From: CAYSLA01 sp964431685
GTDB lineage: Bacteria; Armatimonadota; UBA5829
Length of the DNA: 14,623 nt
Direction: 5' to 3'
NCBI GenBank assembly: GCA_964431685.1
Contig: CAYSLA010000080.1
Coordinates: 1-14,623 of the forward strand
The notes under the pieces were generated by a model, which searched no databases, was not told the DNA's origin, and worked only from the letters and a program-made list of their open reading frames with translations. Each line of letters begins with the position of its first letter. Within the stretch, counting starts at the first letter, position 1. Position numbers and translations under genes: made by a program. Positions 1 through 6,581 of the stretch are shown here, piece by piece.

Positions 1-316
1 GGTGTTCGACATCCAGGTTCTGCGCGCTGCCGCACTGCGTGCGGTTCAGCGGCAGGGCCTGATAGAACTTCGCCTGCACATGGTCGTCCACCGTGTGGAA
101 CATGGCCGGCTCGCGCGCGAGCAGATCCACGATCCAGTATAGCTCGTCGTCATAGTCCGGATCGGTGGTCTCGGTCATGGCGTTGACGCACAGCCGGGCG
201 CGTTCGGCCAGGTCGAGCGTCGCCGGAACCTGCGCATCGTAGTACTCGCCGTGATACTCCGGCGCCTCAACGCGCGGGGCGTCGGGGTTGATGTAGGTCA
301 GGGTGACTTTGTTCAT
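1..316 (-). CDS. GH127/DUF1680-like glycosidase, N-terminal 105 residues (runs off left edge)
   Basis: The frame opens with ATG at 316, preceded by a GGAG ribosome-binding site (TAGGAGAACAAAACC before ATG), and stays open to the window edge. The visible residues align by eye with the N-terminal part of the complete GH127-like protein at 4737-6581: TLDLAERARL here against TLDLAERGRL there, and SAQNLDVE against SDQNLDVE. It is therefore a paralogue of that glycosidase. The catalytic and zinc-binding part of the family lies further downstream and is outside the window, so activity cannot be judged. No signal peptide is visible, so a cytoplasmic location is likely. It follows the UroD-like gene at 492-1580 with a 175-bp gap holding a palindromic repeat, and the two probably share a transcript. 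Family assignment is by similarity inside this window plus general knowledge of DUF1680 proteins; the substrate is unknown. Confidence 0.72.
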   Translation of the reverse strand, partial: MNKVTLTYINPDAPRVEAPEYHGEYYDAQVPATLDLAERARLCVNAMTETTDPDYDDELYWIVDLLAREPAMFHTVDDHVQAKFYQALPLNRTQCGSAQNLDVEH

Positions 317-350
317 GGTTTTGTTCTCCTACTCGTTCACGTGTTGAGAG

Positions 351-380
351 GTAGGGGAGCACTTCGAAGTGCTCCCTTAC
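351..380. repeat. Palindromic repeat, family A, copy 1
   Basis: This 30-bp near-perfect palindrome has arms starting GTAGGGGAGCAC and ending GTGCTCCCTTAC around a TTCGAA centre. It recurs in inverted orientation at 7563-7592 with two central differences. It lies between the UroD-like gene and the GH127-like gene and would form a strong RNA hairpin in the intercistronic transcript. There is no T-run after it, so it is not a classical intrinsic terminator. It is probably a REP-like interspersed element. Confidence 0.85.
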
Positions 381-491
381 TTACGCTAGTTTCGCACCTA
401 TGAGTATTCGTTGTAAGTGTTCCGTGAAGTTCTCCGTCAGATCAAGGACATTCTGCATGGCTGACCGATTGCGTGTCGATGCTTGCCTCGG

Positions 492-1580
492 TTACCTGTC
501 TTTCGATAGCACCGCGACCTGCCGCTCAAGTTCCCGCGCTTCTGCCTCCGAGCCGCAGCCGGTGCAAATACACAGCCCGCGGGCGGACACCTCGTTAAGC
601 AGCGCCGGAATCTCCCGCGCGGCGCAGGAGACCTGGACGGATTTGCCGGCCTGCTGGATGCGTTTGATGACCGGCACCCATTGCATAATCTCTTCGTGTC
701 CCGCTCCGGGCACCCACTGAATGGCCTGTATCTCTGGCACTGAGAGTAGTACGTCGAGATGGTGCAGCGCCACCGTGCCGTCGAGATGGTAGATGCGGTG
801 GTCTACTGTGCGCATCGTCTCTATGAGCGGGGGCAGGAACAGGTCTTCGAATTGCTTCGGCGAAAGATTGCAGGACATGTCGCAGTCAAAGCCCATGGTT
901 CTACCTGGCGACCAGATGCTGCAGTAGTTGACCGAGCCTTCAGTGCCGGTGACTCTCTCCCCCACTATGTCCCAAAGTTCGGCGGAGACCTCGATCAGTA
1001 TGTCCGAGACTCGCTTGGCCGCCTGCCGGACCCATTGCGGGTTCTCGACGATATCCACCAACAGGTTCAGATCCCCCCGGATCAGAGCCAGATTGTCGCC
1101 GGCGTGGTTTCCCCATGCCGGCATAACGAACCAGCGTCCGCGGCTGGCCTGAGCTGCCTTGAGCGTGGCCTCACGCATCCACTGCCACCATCGGCCCTCG
1201 CGGTGGAACTGGATCGGCGGGTACCCATCGCTGCCCGGTGATAGCGGATCCGTCCACACTGTGTCAGGTCGGTATCGAGGTTCGCATCCCATGAGCAGCG
1301 CGTGACCTACCGCCCAACCATGCCAGAACACCGGCGTGGACTCCCCTCCGAAATAGGTGGTGCGAATCTGCTCTTCCATGCGCCAGATCATATAGTCTAG
1401 GTTGGTCCAGGCGACCTCCGGCGTCACTTCGCCGCCAGGCCACGGAGCCCCCAACTCTACACCGTCTTTCGGTGCGGTCACCAGCAGCACGGCACGATCA
1501 TACAGCTCGTTCGCCCACCAGTGGGTGAGCCGTGTCTTTGTGGTTTCCCAGTCTTCCCTTACGGATGCTACAGTCTCCAT
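492..1580 (-). CDS. Uroporphyrinogen-decarboxylase-superfamily protein, H-x-D variant
   Basis: This 362-residue protein belongs to the UroD/MtaA/CmuA superfamily, TIM-barrel proteins that include haem-pathway decarboxylases and corrinoid-dependent methyltransferases. It resembles the subgroup often annotated simply as 'uroporphyrinogen decarboxylase family'. Supporting segments are SCNLSPKQFEDLFLPPL (236-252), HLDGTVALHHLD (265-276) and QWVPGAG (288-294). At the position where MtaA-type methyltransferases carry His-x-Cys for zinc, this protein has His265-Leu-Asp267. A cysteine cluster near the end (Cys337, Cys339, Cys342) might contribute ligands. Haem synthesis is unlikely given the catabolic context; its substrate is unknown. 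The ATG at 1580 has GGGAGG five bases upstream. The gene is divergent from the AraC regulator and upstream of the GH127-like gene. A 95%-identical piece of its 3' region is present in the scar at 2784-2892. Confidence 0.8.
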   Translation of the reverse strand: METVASVREDWETTKTRLTHWWANELYDRAVLLVTAPKDGVELGAPWPGGEVTPEVAWTNLDYMIWRMEEQIRTTYFGGESTPVFWHGWAVGHALLMGCEPRYRPDTVWTDPLSPGSDGYPPIQFHREGRWWQWMREATLKAAQASRGRWFVMPAWGNHAGDNLALIRGDLNLLVDIVENPQWVRQAAKRVSDILIEVSAELWDIVGERVTGTEGSVNYCSIWSPGRTMGFDCDMSCNLSPKQFEDLFLPPLIETMRTVDHRIYHLDGTVALHHLDVLLSVPEIQAIQWVPGAGHEEIMQWVPVIKRIQQAGKSVQVSCAAREIPALLNEVSARGLCICTGCGSEAEARELERQVAVLSKDR

Positions 1581-1593
1581 GGATGCCTCCCGC

Positions 1594-1622
1594 TTGATGA
1601 ATCATCCTGCAACCACTATACT
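1594..1622 (+). promoter_or_regulatory. Predicted sigma70-like promoter of the AraC-family gene
   Basis: TTGATG (1594-1599) and TATACT (1617-1622) are separated by exactly 17 bp, which puts the transcription start about 15 bp before the ATG at 1643. The -35 box overlaps the ribosome-binding region of the divergent UroD-like gene and the -10 box overlaps the opposing promoter's -10 box. This is pattern evidence only. Confidence 0.55.
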
Positions 1623-1643
1623 GTAGCAGTGAGGTTTTGTGAA
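1615..1643 (-). promoter_or_regulatory. Predicted sigma70-like promoter of the UroD-like / GH127-like pair
   Basis: On the minus strand TTCACA (1643-1638) and TATAGT (1620-1615) are 17 bp apart and point toward the ATG at 1580. The -10 box shares 1617-1620 with the opposing promoter's -10 box. The sequence CACT...AGTG around 1613-1632 is a short inverted repeat that could be an operator half-site pair. This is pattern evidence only. Confidence 0.5.
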
Positions 1644-2542
1644 TGGGTAATTGTCCTGAAAAGCTGTCGGATTGTCCTGTTCTGATCGACACAAAGACCA
1701 GTGGATTTGACCACGACGTGGTCGAGTTGCTGGACCAGTCGCTGGAGTTCACGTTTCTTGAAGGCCGCGAGACACATCACGCTTTTCCGAATACTACAGG
1801 ATGGAGAATCCTGCCGTTTAGTGTTATCTCCTGCACACTGAGCCAGGGCGGAACCATCTGGACGGAAGAACGCGGGAGAGTGGATCTGGCTCCGGGTGAC
1901 GCATACCTGATCCCGACTGGATTGGCCCACAAATCCGATGCTCTCGCACAAGAAGGTGTTAAAGCCATCTGGATGCACTTTACGTTCCGTCTGCTCGGAG
2001 GTCTTGACCTGTTCTCGCTTGTCGATTCCCCCGGAAAGATCCCTGGGGACAGGACGAGTGAGGTTCCCAGATTGCTTGGCGGGATCATTGACTTGTACGC
2101 AACACCTTCCGGCAGCCAATTCGAGCTCGTGGCGCGTCGGCGCATAGCCGTCAATAACTTCTTGTTGTTTCTCGTTGACGTGTGTTTACCACGGCCTGAT
2201 CTGGATGAGGTGATTGCCTGTGGCCAACGACTCAAATCTGCCATCGTCTACATCCACGAGCACTACTCCGAACCGATCTGCAGGGACGACCTCGCTGATA
2301 TGACCAACCTGTCCCGCTCGCGATTTCACGCCGTGTTTCATCGTTTAACTGGAATGGGCGCCATGGACTACGTAAAACATCGTCGTATTCAGGCAGCACA
2401 GACACTCCTCCTGACAACAGACAACCAGGTGCAGGAAATCGCAAGTGCGGTGGGATACAACGACGCTCTGCACTTCACTCGCCAGTTCACAGCCACGGTC
2501 GGCTGCTGCCCGAGAGCATTCAGACGTGCGAATGCAGAGTAA
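1643..2542 (+). CDS. AraC-family transcriptional regulator
   Basis: This 299-residue protein has a typical AraC layout. The N-terminal half is a cupin-like ligand-sensing domain with the conserved turn APGDAYLIPTGLAHK (83-97). The C-terminal half, from about residue 195, holds the two helix-turn-helix units: DDLADMTNLSRSRFHAVFHR (215-234) and VQEIASAVGYNDALHFTRQF (263-282), followed by the signature end CCPRAFRR. It is expected to bind DNA and respond to a small molecule, probably a sugar or sugar acid. The ATG at 1643 has GTGAGG eight bases upstream. It is the only intact gene on the plus strand and is divergent from the UroD-like gene across 62 bp, so that promoter region is its most likely target. 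Whether it also controls the large operon, whose promoter is outside the window, cannot be seen. No clear terminator follows it. Confidence 0.93.
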   Translation: MGNCPEKLSDCPVLIDTKTSGFDHDVVELLDQSLEFTFLEGRETHHAFPNTTGWRILPFSVISCTLSQGGTIWTEERGRVDLAPGDAYLIPTGLAHKSDALAQEGVKAIWMHFTFRLLGGLDLFSLVDSPGKIPGDRTSEVPRLLGGIIDLYATPSGSQFELVARRRIAVNNFLLFLVDVCLPRPDLDEVIACGQRLKSAIVYIHEHYSEPICRDDLADMTNLSRSRFHAVFHRLTGMGAMDYVKHRRIQAAQTLLLTTDNQVQEIASAVGYNDALHFTRQFTATVGCCPRAFRRANAE

Positions 2543-2605
2543 CGGTTTGCCAGATGCTTGTCCGCTTGCGGCCTCAGGGACTGGATTTGACCCTGAACTC
2601 TATTG

Positions 2606-2640
2606 CCGGGCCGTCCCATCAACCACTCTGGCATCTCTCC
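2606..2640 (-). pseudogene. 5' fragment of a tRNA-Ser-like gene
   Basis: Read on the minus strand from 2640, the sequence begins GGAGAGATGCCAGAGTGGTT, which matches the acceptor strand (GGAGAGA), bases 8-9 (TG) and D-arm start of bacterial tRNA-Ser. Similarity continues to about GGGACGG. The expected anticodon arm, T-arm and closing TCTCTCC acceptor strand are not found downstream, so the gene is broken. The precise 3' limit of similarity is uncertain. Confidence 0.55.
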
Positions 2641-2668
2641 GAGCAGTGAAACCCCGGATGGCTGGAGT

Positions 2669-2730
2669 TGGTGGCCGATGAGGGAATCGAACCCCCACGC
2701 CTGCCTTAGGACGGCACACCCTATCCATGG
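2669..2730 (-). pseudogene. 3' fragment of a tRNA-Arg(CCU)-like gene, ending in CCA
   Basis: On the minus strand the order is a D-loop remnant (ATGGATAG), an anticodon arm GTGCC-GTCCTAA-GGCAG with anticodon CCT at 2710-2708, a 4-base variable loop, a T-arm GGGGG-TTCGATT-CCCTC, the acceptor 3' strand ATCGGCC, discriminator A and an encoded CCA. The T-arm pairs fully (one G-T pair) and the anticodon stem has one mismatch. The matching 5' acceptor strand GGCCGAT and the D-stem 5' side are missing. Instead, the sequence upstream runs directly into the palindrome at 2733-2778. It therefore cannot make a functional tRNA. 3'-end tRNA pieces of this kind are also typical integration scars. Confidence 0.7.
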
Positions 2731-2732
2731 AA

Positions 2733-2778
2733 CACCTCCCCCTTCCCCCTCCGTTTCGGAGGGGGTTAGGGGGAGGTG
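2733..2778. repeat. Palindromic repeat, family B, copy 1
   Basis: This 46-bp palindrome pairs a C-rich arm (CACCTCCCCCTT...CTCCG) with a G-rich arm (CGGAGGGGG...GGAGGTG) around a TTT centre. A second copy is at 7595-7639 with the centre inverted (GTTTC here, GAAAC there). It begins two bases from the broken D-loop of the tRNA-Arg-like piece and ends five bases from the UroD/GH127 scar. It appears to be an interspersed repeat, possibly mobile. Confidence 0.85.
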
Positions 2779-2783
2779 AGGTT

Positions 2784-2892
2784 GGCGCGTTCGGCCAAAT
2801 CGGGCGTCGCCGGAACCTCCCGCGCGGGCAGGTGACCTGGACGGATTTGCCGGCCTGCTGGATGCGTTTGATGAGCGGCACCCATTGCATAA
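2784..2892 (-). pseudogene. Fusion scar: UroD-like 3' coding piece joined to GH127-like 5' coding piece
   Basis: Positions 2808-2892 match 603-688 of the UroD-like gene with three substitutions and one missing base. Positions 2784-2818 match 197-231 of the left-edge GH127-like gene with three substitutions and no gap. The two matches overlap on the shared sequence CGCCGGAA (2808-2815), present at 603-610 and 221-228 in the two parents. On the minus strand the order is UroD end then GH127 start, the same as in the intact pair. The missing base shifts the frame after about 24 UroD-like codons, so nothing functional is encoded. This is best read as the deletion remnant of a second copy of the UroD-GH127 pair. 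Confidence 0.75.
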
Positions 2893-2962
2893 ATGGACTC
2901 TTACTGGTCGCAATAACAAACTGCGCGCACTATCGGGGGGCAGTTGCCTGATTGATCCATCG

Positions 2963-3886
2963 TCAGGCCCCTGCCACGAGAACGCCACCCAGGATGACCA
3001 GAGCCGCACCGGCCACCACGATTGCGGGCTGCACGTGCCGGTGTTCCTTGAACAGCCACAAGCCCAGAAGCACTACCACAAGAGTGTTCATGTTGAATAG
3101 CGGCGTCAGTTGACTGATATTGGCCTTAAGGGGCCCTAGTGCCAGAAGGAGCAAGCTAGTGCCGACAACCCAGAACAGACCTGTGATAATTCCAGAAGCA
3201 ATAGCCGATATCGGAAACTTGGATATGCTGCGCCACGGACGGCACACCAGCCCGACACCCATCATAGTGGTGCCGAATAGAAGCAAGAAGTCGCCTACCC
3301 CCAGTCCCTTGCCCATAGCACCTTTCATAAGCGGCCCGACCAAGCCCAGCAAAACCGCCGGCAGCAGTCCGCCGACCAGCATCGCATACCGATTTGCAGA
3401 TTGTGAAGCTGGCTTGCTGCGGTTGCCATCGAGAGATTCCTCCCGCGACGCGTTCGCAACAAGTACGGCCCCGACAACGACGGAAACGGTACCGAGTAGC
3501 AGCGGAATCACCCTGACGTATTTCCACTCCGCAAATATCCACAGGCCAAGTAGAACCGCAATCAGCGTGGACGTGTTGTACAGCGGAGTCAATTGACTGA
3601 TGCTGGCGCCCAACCGATCGACCGCCAGCAAGATCAAGAGCGTGCCCATGGACCACAACAAGGCGTAACCGACTGCCAACAAGACCGCTTCAGGAGAGCC
3701 AGCCCCGCCAGGCATCAAGACACGGACAGGCAATCCCCCGCAGACAACCGTAGCCCCAAACACGAGAAAGAACCCGCCCGTGCCCAATCCGGCTCGCATG
3801 CACGTCTTCTGCATAACACCGAATCCGCCAAACAAGAACGCAGGGATGATTCCGCCGATCACTATCCCTAACGTCGAGTTATCCAT
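2963..3886 (-). CDS. DMT-superfamily (EamA/GRP-like) transporter
   Basis: This 307-residue integral membrane protein has about ten hydrophobic segments, roughly 5-24, 36-55, 67-89, 96-118, 123-144, then 168-187, 196-215, 225-250, 257-279 and 285-305. The two halves are an obvious internal duplication: ISQLTPLYN (96-104) and ISQLTPLFN (257-265), each followed by a leucine-rich helix with LLGLW and a charged turn. That two-times-five arrangement is the drug/metabolite transporter fold, which includes sugar and nucleotide-sugar carriers. The linker at about 146-166 is hydrophilic and probably cytoplasmic. It is the last gene of the operon, 12 bp after the aldolase gene, with only a weak ribosome-binding site, so translation may depend on the upstream gene. 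It probably imports the operon's substrate or exports an end product; specificity cannot be read from sequence. Confidence 0.85.
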   Translation of the reverse strand: MDNSTLGIVIGGIIPAFLFGGFGVMQKTCMRAGLGTGGFFLVFGATVVCGGLPVRVLMPGGAGSPEAVLLAVGYALLWSMGTLLILLAVDRLGASISQLTPLYNTSTLIAVLLGLWIFAEWKYVRVIPLLLGTVSVVVGAVLVANASREESLDGNRSKPASQSANRYAMLVGGLLPAVLLGLVGPLMKGAMGKGLGVGDFLLLFGTTMMGVGLVCRPWRSISKFPISAIASGIITGLFWVVGTSLLLLALGPLKANISQLTPLFNMNTLVVVLLGLWLFKEHRHVQPAIVVAGAALVILGGVLVAGA

Positions 3887-3898
3887 CGTATGACTTGC

Positions 3899-4675
3899 TC
3901 ACTTCCTCACGCTTCCCACGCAATCGACCAACTTGCGGCAGGCGGAGCTGAGCATCCATTCGTCACCTCCGACAAGGAGCAGTTTGAAACCTTCATCCAG
4001 AAAACGCCTGTACGTGTCCGGGTTGTACATATCACCACCATATATACAGGTTCCCAGCGGCTTATTCACTGCCCGCGCCGCGCGGACAACCTCACCCTCG
4101 GCATCCTTGAACTTCGGGTGATCGAACTGCATCGGGATGCCCAGTGAGATGGACAGATCCACCGGCCCAATCACAAAAGTGTCCACGCCATCGGTCCCCA
4201 GGATCGCCTCGCAGTTGCGCACAGCCTTCTCGTCCTCGATGATCGGTATGTAGATCATGTTTTCGTTGGCCGTCTCGAAATAGTCGGCATTGAGCCCGTA
4301 GTTTGATGCCCGCGCGGGCCCGTAGCCACGAGTACCCACGGGCGGATATCGCAACGCCTGCGCACCCAGGCGTGCCTCATCTCCCGTGCAGACGAACGGA
4401 ACCAGCACTCCTCCGGCACCCATGTCAAGGTATGGGCGCATCATATCGGGGTCGTTCTTCAGCATCCGCACGATAGGCGTGGCCGATGTGCAACTCGCTG
4501 CCTGCACTTGCTGCTGGATGCCGACGGGGGTCTGCGGCGCGTGCTCGGAATCGAAGACCACGTAGTCGAAACCCGCGTGCCCGAACATCTCCGCAATTGC
4601 AGGTGACCCGAAGCGCAGTTGCGCTCCGAACACCACCTCGCCTGCCATCAGTTTTTCTTTCATCAGATTCTTCAT
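3899..4675 (-). CDS. HpcH/HpaI-family class II aldolase (RhmA/YfaU-like)
   Basis: This 258-residue TIM-barrel aldolase is of the family that reversibly cleaves 2-keto-3-deoxy sugar acids or related 2-oxoacids into pyruvate and an aldehyde with a divalent metal. Key residues are all present: His45 in DSEHAP, Arg70 in PIVRM, the metal ligand Glu147 in PIIEDE and the metal ligand Asp173 in GPVDLS. His45 and Arg70 fall at the same numbers as in E. coli HpaI, which supports the chosen start. The ATG at 4675 has AGGAG eight bases upstream (4684-4688); a longer frame starting at 4765 would overlap the glycosidase gene and lacks support. In this operon the likeliest substrate is a 2-keto-3-deoxy-aldonate made from a pentose or deoxyhexose. 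It is downstream of the GH127-like gene (61-bp gap) and upstream of the transporter. Confidence 0.9.
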   Translation of the reverse strand: MKNLMKEKLMAGEVVFGAQLRFGSPAIAEMFGHAGFDYVVFDSEHAPQTPVGIQQQVQAASCTSATPIVRMLKNDPDMMRPYLDMGAGGVLVPFVCTGDEARLGAQALRYPPVGTRGYGPARASNYGLNADYFETANENMIYIPIIEDEKAVRNCEAILGTDGVDTFVIGPVDLSISLGIPMQFDHPKFKDAEGEVVRAARAVNKPLGTCIYGGDMYNPDTYRRFLDEGFKLLLVGGDEWMLSSACRKLVDCVGSVRK

Positions 4676-4736
4676 GATTTGATCTCCTGTGTCTTGTCTT
4701 GGTAGGTCGTCGAGTTTGTTTGGAACTGCTGTGATC

Positions 4737-6581
4737 TCACCCGCATTCAGGCATATCGACTGCAACGAATTCCCGCCGCTTGCGAATCGGCGTCAAGGGC
4801 GTACGCAAGTGCGATCGAACAAAGAACGGGTATTTGTTCAGATGTTCAGGTTCATCGGTCATACGCGGATCAATGTCCACAACGGTGCTGCCGCGCAGCA
4901 CCGTTGTGTAGGTCGTCCCGAAGATGGTGTAGCGCTCGGTCTGCTCGTTCAGCGGAAAGCGCAGCACGATGCGGTCCTCCGGTTTCAACGCCGTGAAGAG
5001 CACGTAGTTACCGGACTTGAGCGGCGCAATTGCGCCACCGTTGACCTCGCAGGCAACCGTCGATGACTCAACCCAGCCTGGTATGCGAACAGCGACACTC
5101 TCTGCCTTTCTGTTGTGCAGTTCGACCACCCCAGTATAAGGCAAATGGCTGGCTATGTCCATCCACGGCGAAACCCGGTTCAGCAGCAGGTTCACCGTCG
5201 CTGTCTTGCCGTCAAAGGAAGTGATTCCCTTCCAGGCATCGCCGAGCGCACGGGAGCCGTTGCCCGTGCAGCAGCCGAAGAGCGCTGAGTGGGCGATTCC
5301 TGTCAGATGTGCCTGGGTAAAGCCCCCCTGGAATCCCTTGAGGGTATCTTCATAACCGCTCCAATCCGCACACTTGCGCATTTGATCGAGATCGGTAACC
5401 TGTAGTTCGGTGAAATGATTTCGCACCATGCTGTCCACATCGTCCCAGTAGTCGCCCAGCCCGGCCACGGTCAGCGCGATACCGAGTCGCACCATATCGG
5501 AGGCGCCACACCCTTCGTTCTGGTTCAGGCACCAGTCCCTGGGCCTCCCCATCATCGGTTTTATCCAGCCGGAAACGTAACCAAGCCGTATGACCCCGTG
5601 CCGCCGAGCGTGCTCGTATCCTTCGCGCACAAGCTGCTTGAGCGGCATATCGTCCGTCGCCACGGCAAGGTCCAGCAGAGCTTTCATGGCGTGCACGTTG
5701 CCGTGCAAATGCCCGGTGAAGATTCCGTGCTCGTTCGGCGGTGTGCACTCGTCCTCCGTGTCGTGACTCCACAATGCCGCCTTGCGGCAGAATCGCGACA
5801 ACCGCATGGCGTGTTCCAAGGTCTCGTCGTCTCCAGTGAGACGATATGCGGCCACAAGCCCCTCGATGACGGCGGCGTGCTCGAACTTCACCGCGCCCTC
5901 CTGCCCCTGGGTGTCGTGAATCGGCTCATCCGGCGGAGTATATGGCAGGTAACCCGGCTGGTCCGCGTTGCCGCGGAGCGTCCATCGCCACTCGCCCTCC
6001 GGGGTCAGGCTGCACTCGGGCGGAATGTAACAGTAGTCTCCCTTGTCAATCGCCGCCCGCCGGAGGCCATGGGACAGGGTTCGTATCCACTTCAGCCACT
6101 CCGGATCTCGGTCGCGCTCGTACCAAGCAATCAGCGCTTGGAGCGCGACGCCGCTTTCCGCCGGATAGGCCGTGCCGGCGGGCGGTCCGTCGGCCCCGAT
6201 GGGGCTGTACAGCAGTCCATCAGTACCAACCTGCGCAAGCACGGTGCGCATGGCCTGGATTTCAACATCAAGATTCTGGTCACTGCCGCTGATGGCTCGC
6301 ATCCGCGGCAAGGCGCGCAGGTACTTCAGCATGCAAGTCCAGTTGTTCCCCTTCATAGGGCCCGGCTTGTTCATGTCGAACCACTGACAACACGCGTAGA
6401 ACGCCTCGGGATCCAACTGTGTCAGCGCGCTTACTGCCAACCGGCCACGTTCCGCCAGGTCCAGGGTATCAGGCATTGCAACAGACTGCCAGTCACCTTG
6501 CGGGATGATAGATCGCCCGACCCAGTCAAGGGTTCCTCGGCGTCTCTTTTCGGAATCCTCCAAGAACTCACAGTCGCTCAT
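4737..6581 (-). CDS. GH127/DUF1680-like glycosidase
   Basis: This 614-residue protein has the alpha/alpha-barrel plus C-terminal beta-domain layout of GH127 enzymes, whose founder HypBA1 is a beta-L-arabinofuranosidase. The metal/nucleophile set is recognisable: Glu356-Gly-Cys358 in QNEGCGASDMVRL and the Cys437-Cys438 pair in FGCCTGNGSRALGDAW. These match the E-x-C and C-C ligands of the family, where one of the paired cysteines is the nucleophile. The C-terminal part has typical PGW, GNYV and R-F-P-L segments. There is no signal peptide, so it should act in the cytoplasm on imported oligosaccharides or glycosides. Its ATG overlaps the stop of the upstream dehydrogenase (ATGA), indicating translational coupling. 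A paralogue starts at 316. The exact glycosidic substrate is unknown; related families (GH137, GH142, GH146) share this fold. Confidence 0.83.
   Translation of the reverse strand: MSDCEFLEDSEKRRRGTLDWVGRSIIPQGDWQSVAMPDTLDLAERGRLAVSALTQLDPEAFYACCQWFDMNKPGPMKGNNWTCMLKYLRALPRMRAISGSDQNLDVEIQAMRTVLAQVGTDGLLYSPIGADGPPAGTAYPAESGVALQALIAWYERDRDPEWLKWIRTLSHGLRRAAIDKGDYCYIPPECSLTPEGEWRWTLRGNADQPGYLPYTPPDEPIHDTQGQEGAVKFEHAAVIEGLVAAYRLTGDDETLEHAMRLSRFCRKAALWSHDTEDECTPPNEHGIFTGHLHGNVHAMKALLDLAVATDDMPLKQLVREGYEHARRHGVIRLGYVSGWIKPMMGRPRDWCLNQNEGCGASDMVRLGIALTVAGLGDYWDDVDSMVRNHFTELQVTDLDQMRKCADWSGYEDTLKGFQGGFTQAHLTGIAHSALFGCCTGNGSRALGDAWKGITSFDGKTATVNLLLNRVSPWMDIASHLPYTGVVELHNRKAESVAVRIPGWVESSTVACEVNGGAIAPLKSGNYVLFTALKPEDRIVLRFPLNEQTERYTIFGTTYTTVLRGSTVVDIDPRMTDEPEHLNKYPFFVRSHLRTPLTPIRKRREFVAVDMPECG

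Larger units (their letters stand above)
2543..2962. other. Gene-free mosaic interval between convergent genes
   Basis: This 420-bp stretch separates the AraC gene from the end of the minus-strand operon and carries no credible intact gene. From left to right it holds unassigned sequence (2543-2605), a tRNA-Ser-like 5' piece, a 28-bp spacer, a tRNA-Arg-like 3' piece, a C/G-rich palindrome, a UroD/GH127 fusion scar, and about 70 bp of unassigned sequence (2893-2962). A 6-bp stem (TCAGGG...CCCTGA) occurs at about 2574-2596 but has no T-run, so I do not call a terminator. The pieces abut within a few bases of each other, which suggests repeated insertion and deletion at this site. Confidence 0.8.

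Noticed and set aside
351..380. Palindrome as an intrinsic terminator
   Set aside because: The stem is strong but no T-run follows on either strand, and the downstream gene has its own ribosome-binding site in the same operon.
381..458. Small minus-strand frame of 25 codons after the UroD-like gene
   Set aside because: It is in frame with the UroD-like stop and starts with ATG, but it has no ribosome-binding site and no recognisable protein; it ends at the edge of the palindromic repeat. Probably chance.
492..1580. True uroporphyrinogen decarboxylase (hemE) of haem synthesis
   Set aside because: No haem genes are nearby, the neighbours are catabolic, and the sequence fits the divergent UroD-like subgroup.
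2669..2730. Functional tRNA-Arg
   Set aside because: The 5' acceptor strand and 5' D-stem are absent; the upstream sequence is the palindromic repeat.
2389..3009. Minus-strand open frame (206 codons) across the mosaic gap
   Set aside because: It runs antisense to the AraC gene and through both tRNA pieces. Its M-P-E-W-L segment is the false peptide that commonly arises from reading a tRNA 5' half.
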